From: Crossiella sp. SN42
GTDB lineage: Bacteria; Actinomycetota; Actinomycetes; Mycobacteriales; Pseudonocardiaceae
Assembly: GCF_023897065.1 (NCBI RefSeq)
Contig: NZ_JAMHIV010000030.1
Location: 62,001 to 126,000 of the forward strand
Direction of reading: 5' to 3'
Length of the DNA: 64,000 nucleotides
The position numbers were made by a program, and so were the translations under genes. The notes beneath the pieces were generated by a model. It ran no database searches, was not told the origin of the DNA, and saw nothing but the letters and a program-made list of their open reading frames with translations. This document shows, piece after piece, positions 9,471 through 21,349 of this stretch. How positions within the stretch are numbered: position 1 is the first letter of the stretch; the number at the start of each line of letters is the position of its first letter.

Positions 9471-9484
9471 GACCGGAGGATCCC

Positions 9485-10468
9485 ATGCCGTTGACCGATC
9501 TCGCGCTCGACGAGCTCACCCGCTACCGCCCGGAATCCTTGCCACCACCGGACTTCGACGCCTTCTGGGACCACACCCTGGCGCAGGCGCGCGCCTACGG
9601 CGGGGCGGTGCGGGCCGACCGGGTCACCGAGTCGCACCTGCTGCGCACCATCGAGGTGGACGACGTGCGCTTCCCCGGCTGGCAGGGCGAACCGGTGGCC
9701 GCCTGGCTGCTGCGGCCCCGGGACGCCGAAGGTCCGCTGCCCGTCGTGGTCACCTACATCGGCTACACCGGCGGCCGCGGCCTGCCCACCGACCACCTGC
9801 TGTGGTCCGCAGCCGGGTACGCCCAGCTGGTGGTGGACAGCCGCGGCCAGGGCCACGACACCCCGGATCACGATCCCGGCGGCGGCACCCAGTGGGCCAA
9901 GGGTTTCCTGACCCGCGGCATCGACTCCCCCGAGCACTACTACTACCGGCGGCTGATCACCGACTGCGTCCGCGCCGTGGACGCGGTCGGTGAGCTGCCC
10001 GGCCTCGACCCGGCGCGGGTGATCCTCGCGGGCGGCAGCCAGGGCGGCGGCCTCGCCCTCGCGGTCGCGGGCCTGGCGCGGGACCGGGCGGCCGCCGTGC
10101 TGCCGGATGTGCCGTTCCTGTGCCATTTCCGCCGCGCGGCCGAATGCAGCGGCGAGGGCCCCTACCAGGAGCTCGCGGAGTACCTGCGCTGGCACAGCAG
10201 GCACAACGTCGAGCCTGCTTTCACCACCCTGTCCTACTTCGACGGCGTGCACTTCGCCCAGCGGGCCACCGCGCCCGCGCTGTTCAGCGTCGGGCTGATG
10301 GACCCGGTCTGCCCGCCGTCCACCGTCTACGCCGCCTTCAACCACTACGCGGGCGCCGACCGCGGCATGACCGTGTGGCCCTTCGCCGACCACGGCGGCG
10401 GCTACGGCTCCAACCCGGCCGTGCAGCTGGCCTGGTTGCGCGAACGCGGCCTGGTCCCGCCCCGGTGA
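9485..10468 (+). CDS. Acetyl xylan esterase / cephalosporin-C deacetylase family (CE7-like)
   Basis: Alpha/beta-hydrolase of 327 residues that removes acetyl groups from short sugar chains. Seen: the CE7 start pattern LPPPDFDAFWDHTL, a secondary RGQG motif (DSRGQGHDTPD) and the nucleophile elbow GGSQGGG (Ser185). Asp273 in LMDPVCPPST and His303 in FADHGGG complete the triad. No signal peptide, as usual for CE7, which acts on imported acetylated oligosaccharides. ATG 9485 follows GGAGGA and lies 14 bp after the GH3 stop. The GH42 gene follows 16 bp downstream, so this is one operon. Confidence 0.92.
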   Translation: MPLTDLALDELTRYRPESLPPPDFDAFWDHTLAQARAYGGAVRADRVTESHLLRTIEVDDVRFPGWQGEPVAAWLLRPRDAEGPLPVVVTYIGYTGGRGLPTDHLLWSAAGYAQLVVDSRGQGHDTPDHDPGGGTQWAKGFLTRGIDSPEHYYYRRLITDCVRAVDAVGELPGLDPARVILAGGSQGGGLALAVAGLARDRAAAVLPDVPFLCHFRRAAECSGEGPYQELAEYLRWHSRHNVEPAFTTLSYFDGVHFAQRATAPALFSVGLMDPVCPPSTVYAAFNHYAGADRGMTVWPFADHGGGYGSNPAVQLAWLRERGLVPPR

Positions 10469-10484
10469 CAGGAAGGTTCCTTCG

Positions 10485-12593
10485 ATGGCGGTCCTGCCGT
10501 CCCGCGTCCTGTTCGGCGCGGCCTACTACCACGAGTACCAGCCGCACGACCGGCTCAAGACCGACCTGGACCTGATGGCGGAGGCGGGTTTCACCGTCAT
10601 CAGGGTCGGCGAGTCGGTGTGGTCGACCTGGGAGCCGGAGAACGGGAAGTTCGACCTGGACTGGCTCCAGCCGGTGCTCGACGGCGCGCAGGAACGCGGC
10701 ATCGCGGTCATCCTGGGCACCCCGACCTACGCGGTGCCGCCGTGGCTGGCCCGGCAGTACCCGGAGATCGCCGGGGAGAACGCCACCGGGCAGCGGGTCG
10801 GCTGGGGCGCGCGGCAGGAGGTCGACTTCACCCATCCCGCCTTCCGGCACCACGCCGAGCGGGTGGTCCGCAAGATCGTCGCCCGGTACGCCGGGCATCC
10901 CGCCGTCATCGGGTTCCAGGTGGACAACGAGCCAGGGGTGCACCTGCTGCACAACCACGGTGTCTTCCAGCGTTTCCTGGACCACCTGCGCACCACCTAC
11001 GGCGACGTGGAGACGCTCAACCGGGAGTGGGGCCTGGTGTACTGGTCGCACCGGCTGACCACCTGGGCCGACCTGTGGACCCCCGACGGCAACGCGCAAC
11101 CGCAGTACGACCTGGCCTGGCGGGACTTCCAGGCGCGCCAGACCACCGCGTTCATCGCCTGGCAGGCCGGGATCGTCCGCGAGCACGCCCGCGCGGAGCA
11201 GTTCGTCACCACCTGCCTGCACTACCCCCGTCCCGCGCTGGAGGACCACGAGGTGAACCGCGAGCTGGACGTCACCGCGGGCAACCCGTACTACGAGATG
11301 CAGGACGCGCTGGCCCTGCCGGACCCCGCGCCGGAGCGCGAGCAGGGCTGGCAGGCCGTCGGCGTGTGGGCGCTGTTCCAGGCCGCGGACCGGATGTTCT
11401 CCTCGCGCCAGGAACCGTTCCTGGTCACCGAGACCAACGCGGGCAACATCGGCCCGGCGTGGGACAACCGGCCTGCCTACGACGGCCAGTGGCGGCAGGC
11501 CGCCTGGGCCATGGTCGCCCGCGGCGCGCGGATGATCGAGTACTGGCACTGGCACACGCTGCACTTCGGCGCGGAGACCTACTGGGGCGGCGTGCTGCCG
11601 CACAGTGGCAGGCCCGGCCGCGTCTACGCCGAGGTGGCCAGGCTGGGCACCGAGCTGGGCATCGCCGGGACGACCGTGGTCGGCATCGAGCCGGACGCCG
11701 ACCTCACCATGGTCTACTCCAACCAGAGCAAGTGGCACCTCCAGAAGTACCCGCCACTGTCTACTTCGGACGGAGAACCGGACCCGGGCGCCTACGATCG
11801 CATCTTCGACAGCTTCTACCGGGGCGCCTTCGAGGCCCGCCGCCAGGTGCGCATCACGCACGTCCGACAGCTGCTGGAGACGACCTCGGTCGAGGAGGCC
11901 GTGCGGCAGCACCCCGTGCTGGTCGTCCCCGGGCTGCACATCGCCGGGGACGCGACCCTGGACTGGCTGGCCGCCTATGCCGCGGCGGGCGGGCACCTGG
12001 TGCTCGGCCCGCGCACCGGCTACGCCGACCACGAGGCCAGGGCCCGGCCCGAACCCGCGCCCGGCCGGCTGGTCGAGGCCGCCGGCGTCCGGTACGAGGA
12101 GTACAGCAACCTGGCGCGGGACCTGCCGGTGCGCACCGCCCCGGGCGCACCGTTCGAGCTGCCCGCGCAGGCCACCGCCACCCGCTGGCTGGAGGGGCTC
12201 ACCGTGCTGGACGCCGAGGTGCTGGTCGGCTACGACCACCCGCACTTCGGGCGCTGGGCCGCGGTCACCACCCGCCGCCACGGCCAGGGGCGGGTCACCT
12301 GCGTCGGCACCGTGCCCGGACGAGACCTCGCCCGGACACTGGCCGAGTGGCTGGCGCCCGCACCGCGCGGCGGGTGGACGGACCTGCCCCCGTCGGTCAC
12401 CGCGACCACCGGCACCTCAGCCGAGGGCGACCGCGTGCACGTGGTGCACAACTGGAGCTGGGAGCAGGTCCAGGTCACCGCGCCGGTCGAGCTGACCGAC
12501 CTGCTGGGTGGCGGGTCCAGCCCGGCCGGTACCCGGGTTCACCTGGGCAGCTGGGACGTGCGGGTGTTCACCGGACCGGCGACCGGTCGTTGA
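10485..12593 (+). CDS. GH42 family beta-galactosidase
   Basis: Removes terminal beta-galactose, probably from imported side chains, in the cytoplasm. The 702 residues match the family length. Seen: the N-terminus RVLFGAAYYHEYQP and VGESVWSTWEPENG, acid/base Glu149 in FQVDNEPG, and nucleophile Glu316 in LVTETNAG. The trimerisation domain (VVPGLHIAGD, GPRTGYADHEARA) and the small C-terminal beta domain follow. ATG 10485 is preceded by GGAAGG. It is the last gene of the rightward operon and is followed at once by a strong hairpin. Xyloglucan or galactan side chains are the inferred substrate. Confidence 0.93.
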   Translation: MAVLPSRVLFGAAYYHEYQPHDRLKTDLDLMAEAGFTVIRVGESVWSTWEPENGKFDLDWLQPVLDGAQERGIAVILGTPTYAVPPWLARQYPEIAGENATGQRVGWGARQEVDFTHPAFRHHAERVVRKIVARYAGHPAVIGFQVDNEPGVHLLHNHGVFQRFLDHLRTTYGDVETLNREWGLVYWSHRLTTWADLWTPDGNAQPQYDLAWRDFQARQTTAFIAWQAGIVREHARAEQFVTTCLHYPRPALEDHEVNRELDVTAGNPYYEMQDALALPDPAPEREQGWQAVGVWALFQAADRMFSSRQEPFLVTETNAGNIGPAWDNRPAYDGQWRQAAWAMVARGARMIEYWHWHTLHFGAETYWGGVLPHSGRPGRVYAEVARLGTELGIAGTTVVGIEPDADLTMVYSNQSKWHLQKYPPLSTSDGEPDPGAYDRIFDSFYRGAFEARRQVRITHVRQLLETTSVEEAVRQHPVLVVPGLHIAGDATLDWLAAYAAAGGHLVLGPRTGYADHEARARPEPAPGRLVEAAGVRYEEYSNLARDLPVRTAPGAPFELPAQATATRWLEGLTVLDAEVLVGYDHPHFGRWAAVTTRRHGQGRVTCVGTVPGRDLARTLAEWLAPAPRGGWTDLPPSVTATTGTSAEGDRVHVVHNWSWEQVQVTAPVELTDLLGGGSSPAGTRVHLGSWDVRVFTGPATGR

Positions 12594-12600
12594 CGACCGG

Positions 12601-12638
12601 CGGTCGTCCCGGTGCTCGCCGTCGCACCGGGACGACCG
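12601..12638. terminator. Hairpin terminator between convergent genes
   Basis: A perfect 15-bp inverted repeat, arms 12601-12615 and 12624-12638 with an 8-nt loop, lies between the GH42 stop (12593) and the esterase stop (12650). There is no U-tract, which is usual in high-GC actinobacteria. It can serve both strands. Confidence 0.85.
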
Positions 12639-12649
12639 GGTTCAGCGGG

Positions 12650-13582
12650 TCACGGCCTGCCCGTGGTGAAGAACCGCCACACCTCGTTCTTCACCCAGCT
12701 CCGCGCGCCACTCTCGCACCCGGCGCACCCGTCGACGGGTCCCTGCTGGTGCCCGCCGTCAAAAGCGGCCCACACCACCGGGAACCCGGCCCGGCAGCCG
12801 GAGTAGGTGGTGGTGATGTGGGTCCGGCTGCCGCGCGCGGGCTCCCGCGGGTTCTGCGCGGTGCAGCCGTTGTTGCGCACGAACCGGTCCCGCAGTCCAC
12901 GGCCCGCGCCGATGTTGTCGTTGATGCCGTGGATGCCCATGTAGGCGAAGGGCTGGTTGCCCCCGGCGCACCCGCTGATCTGCCCCGGCGTGGCGATGGC
13001 CGCGACCGCGCGGAAGACGTTCGGCCGCGAGCAGGCCAGGGAGTAGCTCATCGCGCCGCCCCAGCTGAAGCCCAGGGCGAAGCGCTGTCCCGGATCGACG
13101 CAGAGGCCGTCCTCGATCCGCTTGATCATGTTGTCCACGAAGGTCACGTCCTCGCCGCCTGCGTTGCCCCAGCCGCCGCCCAGGCCCTGGGGCGCGACGA
13201 AGATCGCGCTGTTGTCGGCCAGCCGCCGGAGCCCGTAGTGGGCGTAGACATCGCCGTCGCTGCCGCCGCCTGCGACCTGCTGGGCGGTGCCGCCGCGCCA
13301 GTGGAAGCCAAAGACCAGCCGGTAGCGGCGGTTCTGGTCGTAGTTGCCGGGGATGCTCAGGATGAAGCTGCGGTTCTTGCCGCCGCTCTGGATCGTGTGC
13401 GTCCCGTTCTGGAGGGTCGGCGGCCTGCCACAGGCCGCGGGGGCCGCCTCACCCTCCGCCGCCGCCACGCCGGTGTCGGCGGTGACCCCGGCTCCGGCGA
13501 AGGCCAGTGCGGCGGCGGCGAGCAGTGCCCACCGTCGCCTGCCGGATAGCCGCCGGGGCCGTTGCTCTGCTGAGTTGGACAT
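12650..13582 (-). CDS. Secreted CE1-like feruloyl/acetyl xylan esterase (PHB-depolymerase fold), copy 1
   Basis: Exported alpha/beta-hydrolase, 310 residues, likely to release ferulic or acetic acid from xylan. The start ATG 13582 opens MSNSAEQRPRRLSGRR followed by a hydrophobic segment and an alanine-rich cleavage region. Seen: the family start CGRPPTLQNGTHTI, LVFGFHWRGG, the nucleophile elbow GFSWGGAM (Ser173) and a His near WAAFDGGHQ. It is followed downstream by the GH42 terminator and preceded by GH95 on the same strand. The copy at 24856-25764 is a clear paralogue. PHB depolymerase is a less likely alternative given the xylanase context. Confidence 0.83.
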   Translation of the reverse strand: MSNSAEQRPRRLSGRRRWALLAAAALAFAGAGVTADTGVAAAEGEAAPAACGRPPTLQNGTHTIQSGGKNRSFILSIPGNYDQNRRYRLVFGFHWRGGTAQQVAGGGSDGDVYAHYGLRRLADNSAIFVAPQGLGGGWGNAGGEDVTFVDNMIKRIEDGLCVDPGQRFALGFSWGGAMSYSLACSRPNVFRAVAAIATPGQISGCAGGNQPFAYMGIHGINDNIGAGRGLRDRFVRNNGCTAQNPREPARGSRTHITTTYSGCRAGFPVVWAAFDGGHQQGPVDGCAGCESGARSWVKNEVWRFFTTGRP

Positions 13583-13604
13583 CGTTGTCTCCTCTGCTGG
13601 GTTG

Positions 13605-16028
13605 TCAACGCGCGGTCGCGCGATAGGTGTGGCCTGCCTGGGCGGTGAACTCGACCAGGTCCGGCTCCGGTCGCCGGGGCTGAACCTGGACACCGCCGGT
13701 CTCGTCGCGGAGCTCGAAGCCGCCGGTGAACATCCGGCTGCGGACCCGCACCGCGCCATCGCGGTCGGGGGTGACGGAGAGCTGCTCGATCCGGCCGCCG
13801 CGCCAGGCCGCGCCGACCGTGTGCCCGCCGCGCCCGCGCAGTCCCTGGACACTGCCGGCGGGCCAGGCCGGTGGCAGTGCGGGCAGCAGGTGCAGCTCGC
13901 CGTTGTGGCTGTGCAGCAACATCTCCGCGATGCCCGCGGTCGCGCCGAAGTTGCCGTCGATCTGGAACGGCGGGTGCAGGTCGAACATGTTGGGCGCCAG
14001 CCGTTCCGGCGTCACCAGGTCGCGGATCAGCTGGTGCGCCCGGCCGCCCTCCTCCAGCCGCGCCCAGAAGTTGATCTTCCAGGCGAGTGACCAGCCGGTG
14101 CCCGCGTCACCGCGCAGCTCCAGGGTCCGGCGGGCGGCGGCGAACAGCTGGGGCGTGCCGCGCTTGGTGATCTGGTTGCTGGGGTGCAGGCCGTACAGGT
14201 GCGAGACGTGCCGGTGGTTCGGCTCGGTCTCCACCCAGTCGTAGAGCCATTCCTGGACATTTCCGCGCGAACCGACCTTCATCGGGGCCAGCCGGGCCCT
14301 GGCGGCCTGCGCCTGCCCCCGGAAACCGGCGTCCACGCCGAGCACCTCGCCCGCGCGCACGCAGCCGTCGAACAGGTCGCGCAGGATCTGGGTGTCCATG
14401 GTGGGACCCGCGCACACACTCGCGTTCGGGTGGTGCTGGAGCTCCGGTGAGTTCGACGGGTTGGTCACCAGCGACCCCAGCCTCGGCTCCGGCACCAGGG
14501 TGTCCAGGAAGAACTGGGCCGCGCCCTTCAGCGCGGGATAGTTGGCCCGCAGGAACTCCACATCGCCGGTGAACCGGTAGTGCTCCCAGATCAGGGTGGC
14601 CAGCCAGGCGCCGCCGGTCTGCCACATGCCCGCGAGCGCGAAGTCCACCACCGAGGCGCCCCGCCAGCCGTCGGTGTTGTGGTGGGTGACCCAGCCGCGC
14701 GCCCCGTACTGCACCTGCGCGGTGCGGGCTCCGGTGACCGTGAGGTCCTTGATCAGCTCGAACACCGGCTGGTGGCACTCGGCGAGGTTGGTGGTATGGG
14801 CGGGCCAGTAGTTCATCGGCAGGTTGGCGTTGATGGTGTACTTCGACTCCCACGGCGGGTTCAGCTGCTCGTTCCAAATTCCTTGCAGGTTGGCCGGTTG
14901 GGTGCCCGGCCGCGAGGAGGAGATCAGCAGGTACCGGCCGTACTGGAACAGCAAGGCGGCGAACTGCGGATCGGCGACCGCGTTGTGCCGCACGATCCGC
15001 ACGTCGGTCGGCTGGTCGGCCGCCGCGGTCCGGCCGAGGTCGATCGTGGTGCGCCCGAACAACTTCCGGTAGTCCGCGACGTGCCTGCTCCGGAGGGTGT
15101 CGTAGGCGACGCCTTGCGCGGCAACAAGATTCCGCCGGGCGATGCCCTGGTAGTCGCCGTTGACGGTGCGGTAGTTGACGTAGCTGGTGCCGATCGAGAT
15201 CAGCAGCGTCACGCTGGTGGCGCCGGCGACCCGCAGCGTGCCGCCGGAGCTGCTGGTGCTGCCGCCCTCCACGACGGCCTTGGCCAGTGCGAGGAACCTG
15301 ACCGCGCCCGCGATGCCCCGCTGGTCACCGGAGCGACCGTCCAGGGCGATCGTGGTGCCGTCGGGACTGGACGCGCTCGCCCGCTGCGGGGTGCTGAACG
15401 AGGCCGAGAACGAGATGGAGCCGGGCTTGTCCGCGGTCAGGCGCACCGCGATCACCTGGTCCGGCGCGCTGGCGAGCACCTCCCGCCGGTGCCGCACGTT
15501 GTTCACCAGGTAGGTCGCCACGGTGGTGGCGGTGGTCAGGTCCAGCCACCGCTGGTAGCCGGAAACCCCGCTGCCACCGGGAAAACCGATCCGGAGGTCG
15601 CCGACCGGCTGGTAGGCCAGCTGGCCCGCCGGGTTGCCGAGCATGGTCCGGTTGATCAGGTCCTGGGCCCGCGCCCACTGGTCCTGGAACACCAGCCGCC
15701 GGATCTCCGGCAGGGCCGCCGCGCCCTGCGGGTTGCTGTAGTCGTGCGGGCCGCCCGCCCACAGCGTGTCCTCGTTGAGCTGCAACCGCTCGGTGTCGGG
15801 GTTGCCGAAGACCATCGTGCCGAGGCGGCCGTTGCCCACCGGCAGCGCGCGCAGCCAGTCCGCGCCGGCCGGTTTGTCGTACCACAGCGCCAGATCGTTG
15901 ATCGCGCGCACTTCCGCGGGCGCGACCGACCCGGCCCGGGCCTGCGCGGTCCACGCGGCGGAGGCCAGCGTGGCTCCCACGCCTGCCGCGCCGAGCTTGA
16001 GCGCCTGCCGCCGCGTCACATCCGACAT
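13605..16028 (-). CDS. Secreted GH95 family alpha-L-fucosidase/galactosidase (Tat-exported)
   Basis: Inverting alpha-glycosidase of 807 residues acting on alpha-1,2-linked L-fucose or L-galactose in plant side chains. A Tat signal is evident (VTRRQALKLGAAGVG near the N-terminus). Seen: the GH95 N-terminal domain LRALPVGNGRLGTMVFG with LNEDTLWAGGP, the toroid motif NANLPMNYWPAHTTNLAECHQP, which holds the catalytic-water Asn pair of this family, and the C-terminal PFQIDGNFGATAGIAEML that holds the family Asp. ATG 16028 after GAGGAT is chosen; the longer reading upstream is arginine-rich and untypical. A cytosolic paralogue lies at 35150-37378. Confidence 0.9.
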   Translation of the reverse strand: MSDVTRRQALKLGAAGVGATLASAAWTAQARAGSVAPAEVRAINDLALWYDKPAGADWLRALPVGNGRLGTMVFGNPDTERLQLNEDTLWAGGPHDYSNPQGAAALPEIRRLVFQDQWARAQDLINRTMLGNPAGQLAYQPVGDLRIGFPGGSGVSGYQRWLDLTTATTVATYLVNNVRHRREVLASAPDQVIAVRLTADKPGSISFSASFSTPQRASASSPDGTTIALDGRSGDQRGIAGAVRFLALAKAVVEGGSTSSSGGTLRVAGATSVTLLISIGTSYVNYRTVNGDYQGIARRNLVAAQGVAYDTLRSRHVADYRKLFGRTTIDLGRTAAADQPTDVRIVRHNAVADPQFAALLFQYGRYLLISSSRPGTQPANLQGIWNEQLNPPWESKYTINANLPMNYWPAHTTNLAECHQPVFELIKDLTVTGARTAQVQYGARGWVTHHNTDGWRGASVVDFALAGMWQTGGAWLATLIWEHYRFTGDVEFLRANYPALKGAAQFFLDTLVPEPRLGSLVTNPSNSPELQHHPNASVCAGPTMDTQILRDLFDGCVRAGEVLGVDAGFRGQAQAARARLAPMKVGSRGNVQEWLYDWVETEPNHRHVSHLYGLHPSNQITKRGTPQLFAAARRTLELRGDAGTGWSLAWKINFWARLEEGGRAHQLIRDLVTPERLAPNMFDLHPPFQIDGNFGATAGIAEMLLHSHNGELHLLPALPPAWPAGSVQGLRGRGGHTVGAAWRGGRIEQLSVTPDRDGAVRVRSRMFTGGFELRDETGGVQVQPRRPEPDLVEFTAQAGHTYRATAR

Positions 16029-16086
16029 CTCGATCCTCCTGGGTGGCCGCCGCCCCGCACGCCGCGCGGGGCGGCGGCCGGCTCGG

Positions 16087-17223
16087 TCAGCAGGTTGAGT
16101 TGGTCTGGGTGAGCAGCCCCATCCGCCAGGGCAGCCGGATGTACTCACCACCCGCCCTGGGATCCATGCCCTGGTACACGTACTGCAATCGGCACGGGTT
16201 GATGGTCAGCGTCTGGTCGTTGTTCGCCCGCACCAGCTCGCCGTGGCTGATGTCCTGGGTCCAGGCGCCGCCGGGGAAGCTGACGTTGTTCCGCCCGGCG
16301 AAGGGCTGGTTCTCCGTCGCTGCCAACGGTGTCCACCTGCCGGTGAGGCTGGGCGAGGTGAAGGACCGGAGGTAGCGCCGCCCGGTGGAGCCGATCGCCT
16401 CCTGGATCAACAGGTACTGGTCCCGGCCGGCGACCTTGTACACGTTGGTCGCCTCGAACAGCGCGAACTTCGAGTCCGACATGACGATCTGGGTGTTGCC
16501 GAACCCGTTGGGGAAGTTCGCCAGCGAGGTCTGGGCCCGGTAGATGTGGCCGTTGTTGTCGCTGAAGAACAGGTAGCAGTTCGCCGAGTCGCAGATGACC
16601 CAGAAGTCGATCCACTGGCCGTCGCCCTTGTTCTGCTGGACGATCGGCGGTTCCTGGGCGATGAAGGTGCGCGGCGCCGACCAGGACCGGGGATCGGCCG
16701 GGTTGGTGCTGGTCGAGTAGGTGGGCGGGGCGGTCTGGTAGACCAGGTACCACAGGTTCTTCGGCGCGAAGTGGAACAGCTGCGGCGCGGCCCGGTACCC
16801 GCGGCCGATCGCCGAGGAGGTGTCCAGGTAGGTGTGCCGCGCCGAGGCGGCCTGGGACCAGTCGTTGAACGCGTACTGCACCAGTCCCCAGCCGGACGGG
16901 CTGGCCGTGGTCGCGTAGACCAGCCACTGGTTGTTGTGCCGCACCACGGAGAAGTCCTTGACCGCCAGCGCGCCGGAGTGCTGGGCGTCCGGCTTCGGGC
17001 CCGCCAGCACACCGCTGGAGGACCACCGGAAGTTCGACGGCAGGTTCGCCAGGGACTTGTCGCCGCCGGGGTTGGTCACCTGCTGTCCTCCCTGGGGTTC
17101 CGGGCTGGCCGCCCGCGCCTCGGTGGGACTCGCTCCGGCCAGCAGACCGACCAGCAGGGCGGCCACCGCGGCCACCGCCGTGGGCAGCCTGTTCCGTCTC
17201 CGGGTTCTGGTCATGCCGAGCAT
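16087..17223 (-). CDS. Secreted GH62 alpha-L-arabinofuranosidase, copy 1
   Basis: Removes arabinose from arabinoxylan outside the cell. 378 residues with a long basic Sec signal (MTRTRRRNRLPTAVAAVAALLVG). The five-blade propeller shows the GH62 hallmarks: FRWSSSGVL, a base-position Asp90 in LAVKDFSVV, WIDFWVICDSANCYLFFSDNNG, and the acid in ISHGELVRANN. It ends with the family-typical LPWRMGLLTQTNSTC. ATG 17223 has AAAGGAG six bases upstream; a second ATG three codons later is possible. No carbohydrate-binding module is attached. The second copy at 40776-41858 has KDPTVV where this one has KDFSVV. Confidence 0.93.
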   Translation of the reverse strand: MLGMTRTRRRNRLPTAVAAVAALLVGLLAGASPTEARAASPEPQGGQQVTNPGGDKSLANLPSNFRWSSSGVLAGPKPDAQHSGALAVKDFSVVRHNNQWLVYATTASPSGWGLVQYAFNDWSQAASARHTYLDTSSAIGRGYRAAPQLFHFAPKNLWYLVYQTAPPTYSTSTNPADPRSWSAPRTFIAQEPPIVQQNKGDGQWIDFWVICDSANCYLFFSDNNGHIYRAQTSLANFPNGFGNTQIVMSDSKFALFEATNVYKVAGRDQYLLIQEAIGSTGRRYLRSFTSPSLTGRWTPLAATENQPFAGRNNVSFPGGAWTQDISHGELVRANNDQTLTINPCRLQYVYQGMDPRAGGEYIRLPWRMGLLTQTNSTC

Positions 17224-17260
17224 GTGCGTCTCCTTTCTGAAGGTTCGCGCCCTCGGGGAA

Positions 17261-19689
<2,429 letters not shown>

Positions 19690-19725
19690 GATGACGCCTT
19701 CCTTCGACGGTCCAGCGGGAAGGGG

Positions 19726-21330
19726 TTACGGGGTGGTCAGCTCGAAGCGCTGGAGGGTGACCGCGCCGCCGAGTGACTGGGTGGCGTGGTTGAAGATGGC
19801 GAACCGGTAGCCCATGAAGAAGGTCCAGTTGTGGTTCAGGGTGAACCCGGGTCCGAGCGGGATGAAGTTCACCCCGTCGGTGCTGTAGGAGAAGCGGGCC
19901 TGCCTGCCCGCGCTGGGCCGGACGTCGGCGTTGGCACGCAACCAGATCCGGCTGCCGCCGAAGCCCGCGCTCGCCGCCTCGCGGCCGGTGCCGGTGGTGT
20001 TCCAGCTGCCGTCCATGGTGAGCCCGTTGACCATCACCACGCGGTTGCGGCCGCCTTCCCGCTTGACCCCGATCCAGGCCGAGGAGTCGCGCAGCATGGC
20101 CAGCCCGGTGCGGTCACCGTCCCGCATGCCCGAGAGGTCCAGTGTGATCGTCGCGGTCGAGCTCGGGCCGGTGATGCGGTGGGTCAGGGTGTTGCGCGCG
20201 GAGTACAGGTCGTTGGTGACCGTCGCGGTCCGCAGCCGCAAACCATTGCTGGCAGACCACTTCGTGTCGTCGGGGTTGTGGTTCCACTCCCACTCGGGGC
20301 CGAGCCCGGGGCCGGGGAAGGTGTCCACGCCGAGCATCGGTTTCAGCGGGCGCGACGGCAGCTTCGGGAACGGGTAGCTCTTGCCCCACGCGCCGTTGAC
20401 GGTCTGGATCCGCGGCCAGCCGTCGGCGGTCCAGGTCACCGGCGCGAGCACCGGCACCCGGCCGCCGGGATAGGCGTCGACGAAGGCCAGGTAGTGCCAG
20501 TCGCCGTGCTGGGTCCGCACCAGGCCGCCCTGGTGCGGCACGCCGCCGCCCTGGATCGGGCCCGGCAGGTCCAGCAGCAGCTGCTGGATCGCGTACGGCC
20601 CGAAGGGTCCGTTGGTCGACTTCAGGATGTACTGCCCGTTCGCCGGGCGGGTGAGGAAGATGTAGTAGTCGTTGCCGCGCTTGTAGAACCTGGCCCCTTC
20701 CAGGGTGCCGATGTTCGGCGGGGTGCTGAACACCTGCTGCGAGCGCACCTCGGTCCGGCCGTCCGGCGACAGCTGCGCGACGCTGATGTTCTTGTTGCCG
20801 TAGGCCACGTACATCGTGTCGTTGTCATCGATCAGCAGACCGGCGTCGTAGTAGCACTTGTTGATGGTGGTGTGCCGCTGCCACGGCCCCTCGACGGTGG
20901 CGGCGGTGTAGATGTGCGTCTTGTCGAAGTCGATACACCCGCCCCAGTAGAAGGTGTTGTTGCTCTTGCGGTGGTTGAGGAAGGAGGCCCAGACACCTCG
21001 GACGTAGCCCCGGCCGCCGTTGAGGTCGTACTTGGCGCCGAAGTCCAGTTTCGGCACCGAGTGGCCTGCCACCTCCCAGTGCACCAGGTCGTAGGAGCGC
21101 AGGATGGGCGCGCCCGGCGAGTAGTGCATGGTGGAGGCCGAGTAGTAGTAGGTGTCGCCGACGCGGATGATGTCCGGGTCCGCGAAGTCCTGCCACAGCA
21201 CCGGATTGTTGTACGTCGCGCTGGGCTGGGGCACGGGGTTGGCGGGGGCCGCGCCGGTCATGCTGACCAGCAGGCTGAGGGTGGCCGCGATCGCTAGCAC
21301 CGCGCTGCGCAGTCGTCGTTGACGTGACAT
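19726..21330 (-). CDS. Secreted GH43 beta-xylosidase/arabinofuranosidase with C-terminal beta-sandwich
   Basis: 534 residues with a Sec signal (RRLRSAVLAIAATLSLLVSM). Catalytic base Asp51 in QDFADPDIIRVG; a second Asp in YYDAGLLIDDNDTMYVAYG and the acid Glu in TLEGARFYKRG. About residues 335-534 form the GH43 C-terminal beta-sandwich (WEWNHNPDDTKWS, AWIGVKREGGRN), as in XynB-like enzymes. Two overlapping starts exist, GTG 21333 and ATG 21330; ATG is preferred. Substrate could be xylo- or arabino-oligosaccharide. Genes on both sides are secreted glycosidases on the same strand. Confidence 0.88.
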   Translation of the reverse strand: MSRQRRLRSAVLAIAATLSLLVSMTGAAPANPVPQPSATYNNPVLWQDFADPDIIRVGDTYYYSASTMHYSPGAPILRSYDLVHWEVAGHSVPKLDFGAKYDLNGGRGYVRGVWASFLNHRKSNNTFYWGGCIDFDKTHIYTAATVEGPWQRHTTINKCYYDAGLLIDDNDTMYVAYGNKNISVAQLSPDGRTEVRSQQVFSTPPNIGTLEGARFYKRGNDYYIFLTRPANGQYILKSTNGPFGPYAIQQLLLDLPGPIQGGGVPHQGGLVRTQHGDWHYLAFVDAYPGGRVPVLAPVTWTADGWPRIQTVNGAWGKSYPFPKLPSRPLKPMLGVDTFPGPGLGPEWEWNHNPDDTKWSASNGLRLRTATVTNDLYSARNTLTHRITGPSSTATITLDLSGMRDGDRTGLAMLRDSSAWIGVKREGGRNRVVMVNGLTMDGSWNTTGTGREAASAGFGGSRIWLRANADVRPSAGRQARFSYSTDGVNFIPLGPGFTLNHNWTFFMGYRFAIFNHATQSLGGAVTLQRFELTTP

Positions 21331-21349
21331 CACACTGGCCCTTCCCGGG

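Noticed and set aside
12650-13582. Annotation as PHB depolymerase
   Set aside because: The fold is shared, but the setting among xylanases and the duplicated secreted form favour a CE1-like plant cell-wall esterase.
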